A DNA stretch of 64,000 bases from the NCBI RefSeq assembly GCF_963676325.1, contig NZ_OY781099.1, forward strand, positions 2,852,001 to 2,916,000. Reading direction: 5' to 3'. Source of the DNA: an uncultured Bacteroides sp. GTDB lineage: Bacteria > Bacteroidota > Bacteroidia > Bacteroidales > Bacteroidaceae. This document shows, in pieces, positions 42,841-53,565 of the stretch (its first letter is position 1; each line of letters opens with the position of its first letter). The position numbers were made by a program, and so were the translations under genes. Below the pieces are notes generated by a model. The model saw nothing but the letters and a program-made list of their open reading frames with translations. It was not told the DNA's origin and did no database searches.

Positions 42841-45462
42841 TTATCGCAATTTTAGTTCTACTTTAGTTCCAACATACGAAACTTTTTTCCCTTTTGAACT
42901 TGCATCAATTCCAAAACCCTTATTTTCATCTACAAAAACAACATTAAAAATACGTTTTGTTAAGCTACCCGTATAATTTCCTTGTTTATCTGCAATCGTT
43001 AAAGATTGACGTTGTTCATCCCACTTAAACGAAATAACGGTATATCTTCCTTTCTCATAGTTATAATTATCACCTTCGTCTTCGTATAAATCGAATTTAG
43101 CATCAGCTCCCTTATAAACGCGGATTTCGAGTGTATCAGCCAATTTTTCACCTGCATATTGGATAATTTTACCCATTGGAATAATAGATCCCGCTTTTAC
43201 AAACAAGGGTATCTTATCCAATGGAGCATCGGTTTTGATAGTTTGACCTCCGTTAAAACGTTTACCTGTCCAGAAATCATACCAAGCAATTGATTTAGGC
43301 AGATATACATTCCATTTTGAGATTCCAGGTTCAATAATTGGCGCGATCAGCAAGGATTTCCCAAACATGTATTGGTATCGTTGGTTAACAGCGGTAGTAT
43401 CACCATTAAAGTCCATCACCAGCGGGCGCATCATTGTAGATCCTTTTTTTGTAATCTGCCATGCTTCGGAATAAATGTACGGAAGTAAACGATAGCGAAG
43501 GTTCAGCATCTTACGCATATTGTTCTCTACTTTTTGTCCGTATTTCCAAGGTTCGGTTTCTGTTTGATAACCATGCATCCTGAAAATAGGACTCATTGCG
43601 CCCCATTGATACCAGCGAGTCAGTAAATCATGATATTTTTCATCAGTATATTGAGACCCTCCCGGACGAAAGAATCCGCCTATATCTGTTGTCCAATAAG
43701 GAAACCCCGTAATAGTATAGTTTAAGCCAGCAACAATTTGTCGCTTATAAGTGTCCCACGTACCGGCAATATCGCCAGACCAGTTTATAATACCATATTT
43801 TTGCTGACCAAGGAAAGCCGACCGGGTTAAGATACAAACCCGTTTGTCTAATGATGTTTTGCGTTGCCCTTCGTAAACTGCCTGACTTACAAACAATGGA
43901 TAAGTAAGACGATAAAAGTCTCCTAATCCAAGAAAGGTCTTTTTACCTTTCAAAGCGTCGTTTTCAGGTTCTGTGGCATCCATCCACCAAGAGTCCACTC
44001 CATTAGCAAAAAGGTTTTGGTTCAGTGCATTCCAATGGGTTTTACGACCAAGCGGATTAAAAACATCAACCCATGGACTATTAGGTATAAAAAGATTGTT
44101 GTCCACATAATCTTTGGCGACTTCAGATTTTTTGTCTAGATTTTCCCAAACTGAAATATTAAAATGCGCATTTAAATCGTGTAATTCTTTAATAAAACCA
44201 GCTGGATTTGGGTAATGTGTTTCGTCAAATTTTGGAACACCCCAACCATATTTACCCCAATATTGCCAATCTTGCACAATAACATCCATTGGAAGATTTC
44301 TTTTTCGGAATTCTTTTACTGTTTCAACCAAATGTGTTCCTGAAGTATAACGTTCGCGACACTGCCAAAAGCCATAAGCCCATTGTGGAAACATCGGTAC
44401 ATTGCCCGATAAATTACGGTAAGATGCAATCACGTTATCTGCTGATGGTCCGTAAAATACTACATAATCGAGTGCTTTGGCGGCAGGTGAACGAAATGTC
44501 GTTATGTTATCACTCAGTTTCCATGACAATTTAGGAGTATTGTTTGATTTACAAAGGATCTGAACCTGATGTTCACCGGCTTTTAGATTTACCAATGTTC
44601 CAGCAGTAGGCGGAAGCCACATATTACTTTGGTCAATGCAAGGTTTTCCATCTATAGCCACAAAGTGTCGGTTGCCCATATCGCCCAAATCTAGAAATAT
44701 GGAATATTCTCCATCTTTCAGAACATTAAACTTGCCTTGGTAAAGGGACTGGTTTTGTGAGACTTTTTGAGTACCCGAGGTCGTTGTAACTTCTGCCATT
44801 TGATTATTCCCGGAAGTTGATTGTTCCTGTTTCTCGAGTGCAATGAAGTTATTTGTCGGATTAAAATCTGTAAGCCCATATTGATGCCATAACAAACCAT
44901 ACCCTTTACTTGAATAAATAAAAGGGATAGAAATCTGCGTATTAACCTGCGTTAAACGACGAGCTACGTTTTTTAAGTTATACTGTCCATCCTGGAATTG
45001 TCCCAAGCCGAATATATATTCATCAGATGGTGATTCAAAACTCTGCTCAGCAGCAAAACAAGCTTCACCTTGAATAGAATCGGGAGTTAGTTTTCGAGCG
45101 CCTGCTTTTTCGCTCAAAAATACTTTGCCTGCATTATCAGCATACGACAATTTGCCTGTTTTTTTATCCAATGATACAATAATCTTTTTTGCTTTTATTT
45201 CAAGTTTAGACGGTGAATCGAGAACTTTAAATCCAGGAGTTGCAACACCCGAAGTAAAAACAAGTTCTGGCAGGTTTCCTTCACTTTCTTTATAGAATTT
45301 GATCCTTACGGCATTCTCGGTTAAGGGAGATATACTGAGTGTTCCGTTCTGTAAAGTAACATTTACTCCAGTTGCCACTTGTTTAAATCCTTTCACCACT
45401 TGTCCCTGACAAAGAAGTGAAAATAGACTGATTATTAAAAAGAATTTTAGCTTTAGTTTCAT
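42841..45462 (-). CDS. Secreted GH31 alpha-xylosidase with PA14-like insert
   Basis: An 873-residue GH31. Signal peptide about 1-20. The N-terminal sandwich is interrupted by a PA14-like module (about 225-330; GQFQDGQYNL before, AGEHQVQIL inside). The TIM barrel contains nucleophile Asp495 (WWMDATEPE) and acid/base Asp564 (WSGDIAGTW); C-terminal sandwiches follow. The PA14 insert with this barrel is the arrangement of xyloglucan-type alpha-xylosidases, which remove alpha-1,6-xylose from xyloglucan oligosaccharides. In a xylan setting alpha-xylosyl caps are the alternative. It is the last gene of the second block, 32 bp after GH29. Confidence 0.9.
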   Translation of the reverse strand: MKLKLKFFLIISLFSLLCQGQVVKGFKQVATGVNVTLQNGTLSISPLTENAVRIKFYKESEGNLPELVFTSGVATPGFKVLDSPSKLEIKAKKIIVSLDKKTGKLSYADNAGKVFLSEKAGARKLTPDSIQGEACFAAEQSFESPSDEYIFGLGQFQDGQYNLKNVARRLTQVNTQISIPFIYSSKGYGLLWHQYGLTDFNPTNNFIALEKQEQSTSGNNQMAEVTTTSGTQKVSQNQSLYQGKFNVLKDGEYSIFLDLGDMGNRHFVAIDGKPCIDQSNMWLPPTAGTLVNLKAGEHQVQILCKSNNTPKLSWKLSDNITTFRSPAAKALDYVVFYGPSADNVIASYRNLSGNVPMFPQWAYGFWQCRERYTSGTHLVETVKEFRKRNLPMDVIVQDWQYWGKYGWGVPKFDETHYPNPAGFIKELHDLNAHFNISVWENLDKKSEVAKDYVDNNLFIPNSPWVDVFNPLGRKTHWNALNQNLFANGVDSWWMDATEPENDALKGKKTFLGLGDFYRLTYPLFVSQAVYEGQRKTSLDKRVCILTRSAFLGQQKYGIINWSGDIAGTWDTYKRQIVAGLNYTITGFPYWTTDIGGFFRPGGSQYTDEKYHDLLTRWYQWGAMSPIFRMHGYQTETEPWKYGQKVENNMRKMLNLRYRLLPYIYSEAWQITKKGSTMMRPLVMDFNGDTTAVNQRYQYMFGKSLLIAPIIEPGISKWNVYLPKSIAWYDFWTGKRFNGGQTIKTDAPLDKIPLFVKAGSIIPMGKIIQYAGEKLADTLEIRVYKGADAKFDLYEDEGDNYNYEKGRYTVISFKWDEQRQSLTIADKQGNYTGSLTKRIFNVVFVDENKGFGIDASSKGKKVSYVGTKVELKLR

Positions 45463-45494
45463 TTTATGTTCGATTAAATCTATTTTTTAAATAC

Positions 45495-47906
45495 TTACTG
45501 GACGATTATTGCATCTACAGCTACAGGAGCGGAACCAAGATTGACAATACTAATCGTATGTTTGCCTGAAGTCAGACCTGATATTTCACAGACTACTTGT
45601 TGTGCCTGACGTGTTCCAATGATCGATAAATCCGCTGTTGCACGGGTTTTGCCATCAATCAAAACTTCTATTTTTCCTGCTCCGGATTCTTTTGGAGCAA
45701 TTACCTTAACACTAGTTCCTGTGAACGAGCAACTCCAGATATCTCCAGGTGTATCGCTGGTAGTGAGGTCGTTGTTGAAATCTCCTGTCCCCAGGTTGCA
45801 TCGACGAAACCATCCGGGGGCTTTTGCTCCGGGGTCATCATCATTGATCCAGCCTTTGTTGTGTGTAATACGCAAAACACGACATTTCGAAGCCAACGAT
45901 TTATCGGTGATTTCAGACAGTATTTGCGGCAATCTTTCAGGTGTTACAGTCAGCCCTTTGTCATCCTGAACAAACGTCATTGGAATATCAGAGCCTAGTA
46001 ATTCAACTTTGGACACTTTGCCTAAAGTTGTACCACCAATGTGAAGCGCTGAAAGAGTGACAGGGTTGCCGTCCCACTCCAAAAGCGTGGCGTAAACATC
46101 ACCTTGGTTGCGTGTATACAGGACGGTATTATCACCAAAAACTTCAAAAGGACGTGAACCGTACACAGCTTCACCGTTGACCTTCAGCCACGCACCGATG
46201 TCTTTGCAGATGCGAATAACTTCTGGATCAAGATCGCCGCGTCCGTGCTGGGTGATGTTGAGCAACATGGTGCCGTTACGCGAGACGTTCTGCATTAATA
46301 GTCCAATAACCTCTTTCGCATCCTTGTATTTTTGTCCAGTCAGGTAGTGCCACTCAGCAATGCTTGTCTCTGTCTGAAATGGATAGGCCGTAATCTCCGG
46401 CTCAATGTCAGCCTCTGTACTCTTAACAAGAGACTGATCAACAAGAGGAAGCAGTTGAGGGCTGTTCTGGAAGCTATTATATTTTCCACCAACAGCTTTG
46501 AGGTTAATCACAACGTCCATTTTTCCATGATTCCATTGCATGGATTTGTTATAGTAGTTCGCAATCAACGACGGAGCAAGAAAACCCAGTCCCATGTTCA
46601 CACCCAAATCAATCTGTGAATCTCCAGCATGATCGTCGAAGTAAATCATATCGGGATGATACTTGGTGATGGCATCATCCACCCGCCACATAAACTGGTT
46701 GGCAAAGGGTGAATGCAGCGGGTCTTTTTTATCATGGACAGGACCGTAAAAATCAACCGGATCCATGCCTTCCCACCATTTTCCTTTTCCATCCAGAATC
46801 GTTTGAAACGCATCGTAAGGCACTCCTTGCTTCAATCCGGTCTTGTCACTAGTGTAACGAACCGTCATAAATTGTCCCCATGTACGCCCCGGGGTATTAT
46901 GAAAACCAATGCCAAACCGCAAACTACGCTTACGCGCAATTTTCTCCCAAGTTCCAACAATATCTTGTTTTGGACCTACATTAACTGAATTCCAAGGCTG
47001 GTAGACAGAATTCCAACAATCGAAGTTGTCATGATGAACCCCCATAGCCATGAAATAACGGGCACCCATTTCTACATACAAATCCATTAATTCCTCTGGT
47101 TTCCATTTGTCAATAATCCAATTATGGCAAATGTCCTTATACCCATATCCAGATGGATGACCAAAGTTTTTGAGGTTGTATTCATATTGTTTGTTACCCT
47201 GCATATACATGCCCCGCGCATACCAGTCTCCCTGTTCGGGCATGGATTGCGGATCCCAATGTGCCCATGCTCCAAATTTAGCCTCACGCCACCAATCCGG
47301 CACGGTGTAAATTTGGCTTAATCCTTTCCAGTCGGCAGGATACGGACCAGCAGCCACGGGCAAAGGCGGCAAATTCCAAATATCGGGCGGTAATCCCAAA
47401 TCGCCTGTCCCAACAATGATTTTATCGATATTCACAGCAACATCATTATCAGTCAAGCTGATAGTAAGCGAAGCATGATTGGGAATCGCAATGTCAATGG
47501 TTGAATAAAGAAACGACCCCGTGAGAGCTCCCGATGAATGAACATTTACTTTGATCGCTGGCTGATTATTGATTGCAACACTGATGGTGCCAACAGTCAT
47601 TGATGCATAGCAAATTGCGAGTTTACTAACTGATGGTACATTGGAAAATTTCACACCTTCTCCGGGCTTGGTCAAACAAACCACATATCCTCCAGAGGCC
47701 TTACTATCTGATACTTTCGATGCACTACCAATGAGTTTTGCAGCTTCTACTTCAAAAATACACTGTCCGAACTTATTCTTAAAATTGGAGCCATTCGTTG
47801 GAAGTTGTAATGGCTTACTCGATTTCGTCCTTACTTTCTTATTTTGGGCACTTAAACCCAAAATCGAAATCGAAATAATAAAAATAACTCCTAAAAGTCT
47901 TTTCAT
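45495..47906 (-). CDS. Secreted GH29 alpha-L-fucosidase with two accessory sandwich domains
   Basis: An 803-residue protein. Signal peptide about 1-21. An N-terminal CBM6/35-like domain (about 45-175) precedes the GH29 barrel (about 200-560), with YFMAMGVHHDNFD and nucleophile Asp425 (MIYFDDHAG). A linking sandwich follows and a second carbohydrate-binding-like domain (about 690-803, TGDFNND to the end). GH29 retains configuration and removes alpha-linked fucose, or in some members alpha-L-galactose. It lies between two GH31 genes (24 and 32 bp spacings), so it probably acts on the same side chain as they do. Base composition in this gene appears less AT-rich than in the 3-42 kb genes. Confidence 0.87.
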   Translation of the reverse strand: MKRLLGVIFIISISILGLSAQNKKVRTKSSKPLQLPTNGSNFKNKFGQCIFEVEAAKLIGSASKVSDSKASGGYVVCLTKPGEGVKFSNVPSVSKLAICYASMTVGTISVAINNQPAIKVNVHSSGALTGSFLYSTIDIAIPNHASLTISLTDNDVAVNIDKIIVGTGDLGLPPDIWNLPPLPVAAGPYPADWKGLSQIYTVPDWWREAKFGAWAHWDPQSMPEQGDWYARGMYMQGNKQYEYNLKNFGHPSGYGYKDICHNWIIDKWKPEELMDLYVEMGARYFMAMGVHHDNFDCWNSVYQPWNSVNVGPKQDIVGTWEKIARKRSLRFGIGFHNTPGRTWGQFMTVRYTSDKTGLKQGVPYDAFQTILDGKGKWWEGMDPVDFYGPVHDKKDPLHSPFANQFMWRVDDAITKYHPDMIYFDDHAGDSQIDLGVNMGLGFLAPSLIANYYNKSMQWNHGKMDVVINLKAVGGKYNSFQNSPQLLPLVDQSLVKSTEADIEPEITAYPFQTETSIAEWHYLTGQKYKDAKEVIGLLMQNVSRNGTMLLNITQHGRGDLDPEVIRICKDIGAWLKVNGEAVYGSRPFEVFGDNTVLYTRNQGDVYATLLEWDGNPVTLSALHIGGTTLGKVSKVELLGSDIPMTFVQDDKGLTVTPERLPQILSEITDKSLASKCRVLRITHNKGWINDDDPGAKAPGWFRRCNLGTGDFNNDLTTSDTPGDIWSCSFTGTSVKVIAPKESGAGKIEVLIDGKTRATADLSIIGTRQAQQVVCEISGLTSGKHTISIVNLGSAPVAVDAIIVQ

Positions 47907-47930
47907 TGTTTACTTATTCTTTGAGTAGCC

Positions 47931-50399
47931 TTATAGTTTCACCATCATTTTCTTACCTGAATAAGACACTTCTTTTTCTAATTTTGAAGCTGTATCTATT
48001 TCTGCGCCTTTGTTTTTAGCAATACGCACAATCTTGAATTTACGAGTTGTAAGCATGCCGGGGAATGAACCTTTACGCTCGCCAATAGTCAACGTTTTTT
48101 TAGCATCGTTCCATTTAAAAGTAATGGTAGAATAAACTCCTTTTTCGTAATTATAATTATCGTTCTCATCTTCGTAAAGCGTGAATTCGCCATTAGCACC
48201 TTCGTAAACACGAATTTCAAGATCATCCCATTTCTTTTCGGTGGCATATTGCACTTGCGGTCCGAATGGGATTATACTTCCCGACTTAATGTATAAAGGA
48301 ATCTCATCGATATTTGTTGCTTTTACTATTTCCTGACCACCATTGATTTTCTCGTTTGTCCAAAAGTCATACCAAACAGATCCCTCGGGCAAATAAACCT
48401 TTGTTGATTTAGCCTGAGTAAAAGTCACAGCCGCACTTTTATTTTCGTTAGTTGCATCTTTTTTGTCCCAACCGGTTTCTGCATTTGATTTTACAATAGT
48501 TTCCGGGGTATATTGCGCATTAACAACTGGGGCGACCAATATTGATTTACCAAACATATACTCGTTGTTCACGTCTCTAACGTTTTTATCATTAAAGTCC
48601 ATCACCAAAGCCCGCATAATAGTAGACTGGCTATTCGTAACCGACCAAGCTGTAGAGTAAATGTATGGCAACAGAGAATAGCGCAAATTAATTGTCTTTG
48701 CTATCGCATCGAAGATTACCTCACCCTTTTTCCCAAAGTTATATATTTCTCTTGGAATATCGGTACCGTGCGAACGCATCATAGGGGTAAATGCTCCGAA
48801 TTGAAGCCAGCGAACATACAGTTCCTGAAACGACGGGTTTTTAGCTCCTTCACTCCAGCCTCTGTTATAAGCACCAGCAAAAAAACCGCCAATGTCTGTA
48901 TTCCAGTAAGGAATAGCACTCATTGAAAAGTTAAGACCTGCAGGTATTTGGTTGCGTAACGATTGCCAGGAAGAATTCACATCGCCCGACCATGTATTTG
49001 CTCCGCAACGTTGTTGTCCGGCAAATGCCGAGCGGGTAAGAATAAATACACGTTTATCGGAACTTGCTCCACGTTGGTGTTCTGCTACTCCTCCTACCGT
49101 CATCAAAGGGAAAGCATTGCGTACCTTACGGAATGAGCCCAGGTAGGTTTTAAGATCAAAATCGGAAGGTTTGAAATCCAGGTGATCAGGTTCTGATGAA
49201 TCCATCCACCAGCCATCAATTCCCAATGAAAAAAGTCCTTTCTGTAGATGTTTCCAATATATATCGCGAGCTTCAGGATTATACGGGTCATAAGGTTGTA
49301 CACCTGATGGATATTCGCGGTTTGGCGGCCAGCTTTCCAATCCCGATTGTGGCCATGTGCCAAAGTTCAAAAGCATACCCTTCGGTTCCATTTCGCGGAA
49401 TTGCTTTGTTTGCGGTCCAAAAGAAGACCAGATAGAAATAATCAGGTGCGCATTTTGATTGTGAATATCTTCCACCATTTTCTTTGGATCAGGAAATTCA
49501 GAGTTAAGAAATTCCATAGCATTCCAAAGGTAATTGTTGCCCCAGTATTGCCAATCCTGGATGATACCATCGAGCGGCACACCTATTTCACGATATTTAT
49601 TAACTACACCTATCAGTTCGTTCTGGCTTTTATAGCGTTCTTTACTTTGCCAATAACCGAAAGTCCACAATGGAAACATAGGAGCTTGTCCGGTCAGATC
49701 ACGCATTCCGGCAATTGACCCATCAATATTCCCACCAAACATAAAGTAGTAATCAATGCAATCGCCTACATCCGATTTGAATGAAGTGTTTTCGGGCTTG
49801 TCTTCAAAAACGGTTGGTGAATAATTATCCCAAAACAGTCCGTAACCCTTTGTTGAAACCAGGAAAGGAACATAGTCGTCAGTGTTTCCCTGTACCATGT
49901 TGAGTTTCGTGTTACGCAGAGACAATTTGCCACGCTGTTGTTGACCTAGACCATAAATAGCCTCGTCTTTGTCAAGTGTAAACGACTGATCAATGGTATA
50001 GGTTTTCGACCCTGCATCATCGAAATCAGTAAATGTTGCACCCGATTCTTTTTCGCTTAAAAGTTGTTCTCCCGCAAGAGTAGAATAAGATATTTTACCA
50101 GACTTCATATTGACATCCACTTTCAACTTATCGCTTTTCAACGAAACAACATCTCCTTGCTGATTGATGGCAAGCTTGGAGGCATGAGGTTTTTTAATCA
50201 CCGACAAACTTTCTTTCGTAAAAGTCTTTCCCGATGGTGATTTCAAGACTCTCACCGTAGAAGATCCATAGAATTGAATTTCAACATCAGTTGAGTTGAT
50301 TTTGGCTTTTAAGCCCAAATCGGTTTTCTGATAAGATTGAGCCTGAACAATCATAGCAAAAATCATCAGAAATGACAGCATTAAATTAGTTCTTTTCAT
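47931..50399 (-). CDS. Secreted GH31 alpha-xylosidase/alpha-glucosidase-like
   Basis: An 822-residue GH31. Signal peptide about 1-21. N-terminal sandwich about 25-235, TIM barrel about 240-600 with nucleophile Asp400 (WWMDSSEPD) and acid/base Asp473 (WSGDVNSSW), and C-terminal sandwiches. It lacks the PA14 insert of the GH31 at 42841 and carries an extra loop near 620-660 (NAETGWDKKDATNENKSA). The two GH31 genes thus differ at the substrate-binding side and likely act on different alpha-linked xylose (or glucose) contexts. It is 24 bp upstream of GH29 and 194 bp after the GH115 pair. Confidence 0.88.
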   Translation of the reverse strand: MKRTNLMLSFLMIFAMIVQAQSYQKTDLGLKAKINSTDVEIQFYGSSTVRVLKSPSGKTFTKESLSVIKKPHASKLAINQQGDVVSLKSDKLKVDVNMKSGKISYSTLAGEQLLSEKESGATFTDFDDAGSKTYTIDQSFTLDKDEAIYGLGQQQRGKLSLRNTKLNMVQGNTDDYVPFLVSTKGYGLFWDNYSPTVFEDKPENTSFKSDVGDCIDYYFMFGGNIDGSIAGMRDLTGQAPMFPLWTFGYWQSKERYKSQNELIGVVNKYREIGVPLDGIIQDWQYWGNNYLWNAMEFLNSEFPDPKKMVEDIHNQNAHLIISIWSSFGPQTKQFREMEPKGMLLNFGTWPQSGLESWPPNREYPSGVQPYDPYNPEARDIYWKHLQKGLFSLGIDGWWMDSSEPDHLDFKPSDFDLKTYLGSFRKVRNAFPLMTVGGVAEHQRGASSDKRVFILTRSAFAGQQRCGANTWSGDVNSSWQSLRNQIPAGLNFSMSAIPYWNTDIGGFFAGAYNRGWSEGAKNPSFQELYVRWLQFGAFTPMMRSHGTDIPREIYNFGKKGEVIFDAIAKTINLRYSLLPYIYSTAWSVTNSQSTIMRALVMDFNDKNVRDVNNEYMFGKSILVAPVVNAQYTPETIVKSNAETGWDKKDATNENKSAAVTFTQAKSTKVYLPEGSVWYDFWTNEKINGGQEIVKATNIDEIPLYIKSGSIIPFGPQVQYATEKKWDDLEIRVYEGANGEFTLYEDENDNYNYEKGVYSTITFKWNDAKKTLTIGERKGSFPGMLTTRKFKIVRIAKNKGAEIDTASKLEKEVSYSGKKMMVKL

Positions 50400-50593
50400 A
50401 AATAATTTATTGTATTTTATTAATATTTTACCACTAAAAAGTAATCAGGCGCTATACATTTAAAGCAACACTAGGCCCAACATATTTTTTTTTAAAACCT
50501 CCCTATCGATTACGACACGTTAGATTACGATGTCAGTGTCACCACAAGTAAAGGTAAAGGGATGTTTTGTTGTACTTTGTTTTACTGCAAATT

Positions 50594-53536
50594 TCATTTT
50601 GCTAAAAAGGTCTCTGCAGGCCCCAGATAGGAAGGTTTAAGCCCTCCTGTGTTTACAATAATTTTTTGAATAACCACACCTGGGTCAATCATCCAAACTT
50701 TTAGTGTATGGTAACCTTGTTTAGAAATATTAAGTGTTGCCTGACAAGGTCTTGCATGTGTTACCACAGTGTTTGCCCAAGCAGGATTCGACCAATGCAC
50801 TTTAAATTTATCCGGCACATTGGTTACAAACTGAGGTTCCTCATCATCGAACGAAACAGCTATTTTAATATCGCGCCCCGGCATAAAGTTCAGAAGGTTT
50901 GAGGTAAGTAATGTTACTTGAGCTGTATCTTTAGAAAACAGGTACATAGGGTATTCCAAACAAGGAGCATCTTTGCCAGGGGTGGCAGCAAGGGCATTGG
51001 CCGGAGCGGTTGCCCTCATACCTGATAATGTTCTTCCGTAATCTTCAACCTTAATCCATTTACGGTCACCGCTTTCGATATTTTTGGAATAGTGTTCAGG
51101 TTCTATTGAAACGTAACCACCGCATTCGATAAAACCCTTCAACTTTTCTTTGCTTGTTTCAATTGGGTTGAAGGCATTTATCTTTACTGTGACTTCTTTT
51201 CCTGCTCCGGTAATTGTTATTTTACCCTCTGTTCGGCCTTTAGGCAATGTAGCTTCATTAAGGCTAATGATTATTCGTTTATCGTTGTGGTCTACCTGGC
51301 TCTTGCTTTCACTGATTGAAATCCATGGTACATTTACTTTTATCTCATACGTGAACGTTTTTTTTCCTCTGTTAAACACCTCAATATAATGCTGACGATT
51401 GCTAAAAACATCAAATTCGGGCAATACTGCTTCTACCGATGCCCCAGGCCAACTCTGTTCTGTACCTTCTAATGTAACACCCAATAATGCCGAATCGGGC
51501 ACTTGAATTTCTGTAAGTTTAATTGCCTCTAAACTATTTCTCCTTGGAGGCATCCAACTGGTATAGCCAAGGTGAGTCTGATCCATAAAGTGATTCCACT
51601 TTCCATTGGCATATACGTGGTTGTAATAGGACATTAAGGTAGTATCAGCCTGAAACAACATTCTGGTTTTTGCAGCCATAGCATTGGTGGTCGAGCGTTT
51701 TTGACTGGCATATAATTCATTTTTTGCAGCAGACAAATACAATTCATTAACGATAGCACAAGCTTTCACAGGGAATAAAACAACCTGATAGAAAGCATCG
51801 CGCTTTTCATTCGGTAATTTGTTGTAAATAGCTTCGGCTCTTGCCTTAATTTTATTGTAATCCGAAACAACGGTTTCGAACTCGTTGTAGTTTGTGAGAC
51901 TGTATGTTGATGCAGTTAGCGATTCGGGTTTACAGCGGCCATTGTATTTTCCATATTCAGAGAGGATATCAGCTATTTCAGCAGCATATTTTGGTCCAAA
52001 TTCTCTTGAAGCCCAAAGTCGTGTAAATTCGTTAATATTTGAGTTATTCCACCGATTGGTATTCCAACCAAGACTCATAAAATACTCCATTGGTAATTCG
52101 TATCCTTTTAGATGTCCTACGTTTACTATCCAAATTTTATCGGCACCATACTGTTTAGCAAGAGACATTTGATCCCATATTTTTGGAAGCGGATTTGTAT
52201 TAATCCATTCGTAACTTCTTGGATCACCATGATAATCAAAATGATAATATACACCTGCACCACCACTTCGTTTACGTTCTGCATCAGTGGGCAACCTACG
52301 TATGTTTCCCCAGTTGTCATCAGACCAAAGCAGCGTAATATTGTCGGGTACACGCATGCCGTTGTTGTAGTATTCCATGATTTCTTTATATAAACACCAC
52401 GTCTGAGGCACTTCATTAATATTAGGGTTCATTTCTTCATTAATAATCTTCTGCTGATTTCTAACGATTTTTTCTACCATTGAAATATTGTCTTTCATGT
52501 CACCGCCCATTTCAGAGTCGTTGGCGCCACGAAGTCCCATTGTTACAATGCTTTCATAGTTTTTATTCCTACGGATTCCTTCTCTCCAGAAATTTTCAAG
52601 CGTATCAGGATGTTTCGTATAATCCCAGTGGCCAAGAGTTGTCATGTAACGACGATCCCATTCCTGTTGCGAACGCACCATGGGTTCCTGATGCGAAGTG
52701 CCCATTACAACGCCATATTCATCGGCAAGACATGGGTTTTCCGGATCGTCTTCGTTAAAAGCGTTACTCCACATGGCAGGCCAAAGATAGTTGGCTTTCA
52801 TTCGAAGCAATAACTCAAAAACAGTTGCATAAAACTCATGACCATAATTTACAACATTTTTACCTACAGGTGAGTTTTGGCTGGACTTTGCCATACCATA
52901 TTTTTCTTTAACCCAGCCGGTAAGAGCGGGAGCCTCATCGTTGATAAAAACACCTCGATATTTTACACTTGGGCCCTGTACATTTCGAATCGGTTTTACA
53001 TAAAGAGCCTCCTTGTGATCAGCTGGAACATCTGCCCAAAAATGCCATGGCGAAACACCAATCTGCTCCGACACATCATAGATTCCGAATATCGTACCTC
53101 GTTTGTCGCTTCCCACTATAACAAGAGCTTTATCAATGCCTGGTAATGGATTGTTAACCAGCTGAATCAGAAAATTCTCCCACTTTCCGCTAATACTCTT
53201 CACATCGAGTTTGCCACTTTTTACCAGCTGGTCTATTACGGGACTTTTCCCCAATGTTCCAACAATTACAAGCTCTTTTTGAGACGGCACTTTATCATAA
53301 AGAATGGTTGGTTCTGTGTTAGTAACCTTACCAATATCGGCTTTCAAATCTTTTAATGCTCTAATAACTCCTGGATAATCATTTGAACCAATGTACAATG
53401 TGGTTGATTTTCCTGCTGCAGATAAAGTAAAGTTGTTCTTTCCTTTAGAAGTTGAAATATAACTTTCACCTCCGATAGCCCACAAAGATGAAGGTAAAAG
53501 TAAAGTTAATAGAAAAAAATAAAATTGTTTTTTCAT
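50594..53536 (-). CDS. Secreted GH115 alpha-glucuronidase, long form 1
   Basis: A 980-residue GH115. Signal peptide about 1-19. The N-terminal alpha/beta domain (DYPGVIRALKDLKADIG) is followed by the barrel hallmarks YRGVFINDEAP, NYLWPAMWSNAFNEDDP and MGTSHQEPM, and a helical domain (about 510-650). An extra middle sandwich (about 690-800; FDVFSNRQHYIEVFNRG) and a C-terminal sandwich ending in VIQKIIVNTGG follow. It resembles its neighbour at 53566 in domain order far more than the 866-aa GH115 at 13878. It should remove methyl-glucuronate from decorated xylan. It is 29 bp from the neighbouring GH115, so they are co-transcribed. Confidence 0.93.
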   Translation of the reverse strand: MKKQFYFFLLTLLLPSSLWAIGGESYISTSKGKNNFTLSAAGKSTTLYIGSNDYPGVIRALKDLKADIGKVTNTEPTILYDKVPSQKELVIVGTLGKSPVIDQLVKSGKLDVKSISGKWENFLIQLVNNPLPGIDKALVIVGSDKRGTIFGIYDVSEQIGVSPWHFWADVPADHKEALYVKPIRNVQGPSVKYRGVFINDEAPALTGWVKEKYGMAKSSQNSPVGKNVVNYGHEFYATVFELLLRMKANYLWPAMWSNAFNEDDPENPCLADEYGVVMGTSHQEPMVRSQQEWDRRYMTTLGHWDYTKHPDTLENFWREGIRRNKNYESIVTMGLRGANDSEMGGDMKDNISMVEKIVRNQQKIINEEMNPNINEVPQTWCLYKEIMEYYNNGMRVPDNITLLWSDDNWGNIRRLPTDAERKRSGGAGVYYHFDYHGDPRSYEWINTNPLPKIWDQMSLAKQYGADKIWIVNVGHLKGYELPMEYFMSLGWNTNRWNNSNINEFTRLWASREFGPKYAAEIADILSEYGKYNGRCKPESLTASTYSLTNYNEFETVVSDYNKIKARAEAIYNKLPNEKRDAFYQVVLFPVKACAIVNELYLSAAKNELYASQKRSTTNAMAAKTRMLFQADTTLMSYYNHVYANGKWNHFMDQTHLGYTSWMPPRRNSLEAIKLTEIQVPDSALLGVTLEGTEQSWPGASVEAVLPEFDVFSNRQHYIEVFNRGKKTFTYEIKVNVPWISISESKSQVDHNDKRIIISLNEATLPKGRTEGKITITGAGKEVTVKINAFNPIETSKEKLKGFIECGGYVSIEPEHYSKNIESGDRKWIKVEDYGRTLSGMRATAPANALAATPGKDAPCLEYPMYLFSKDTAQVTLLTSNLLNFMPGRDIKIAVSFDDEEPQFVTNVPDKFKVHWSNPAWANTVVTHARPCQATLNISKQGYHTLKVWMIDPGVVIQKIIVNTGGLKPSYLGPAETFLAK

Positions 53537-53565
53537 GATTGTGTTAACTGTTAAATCTTAATTTA

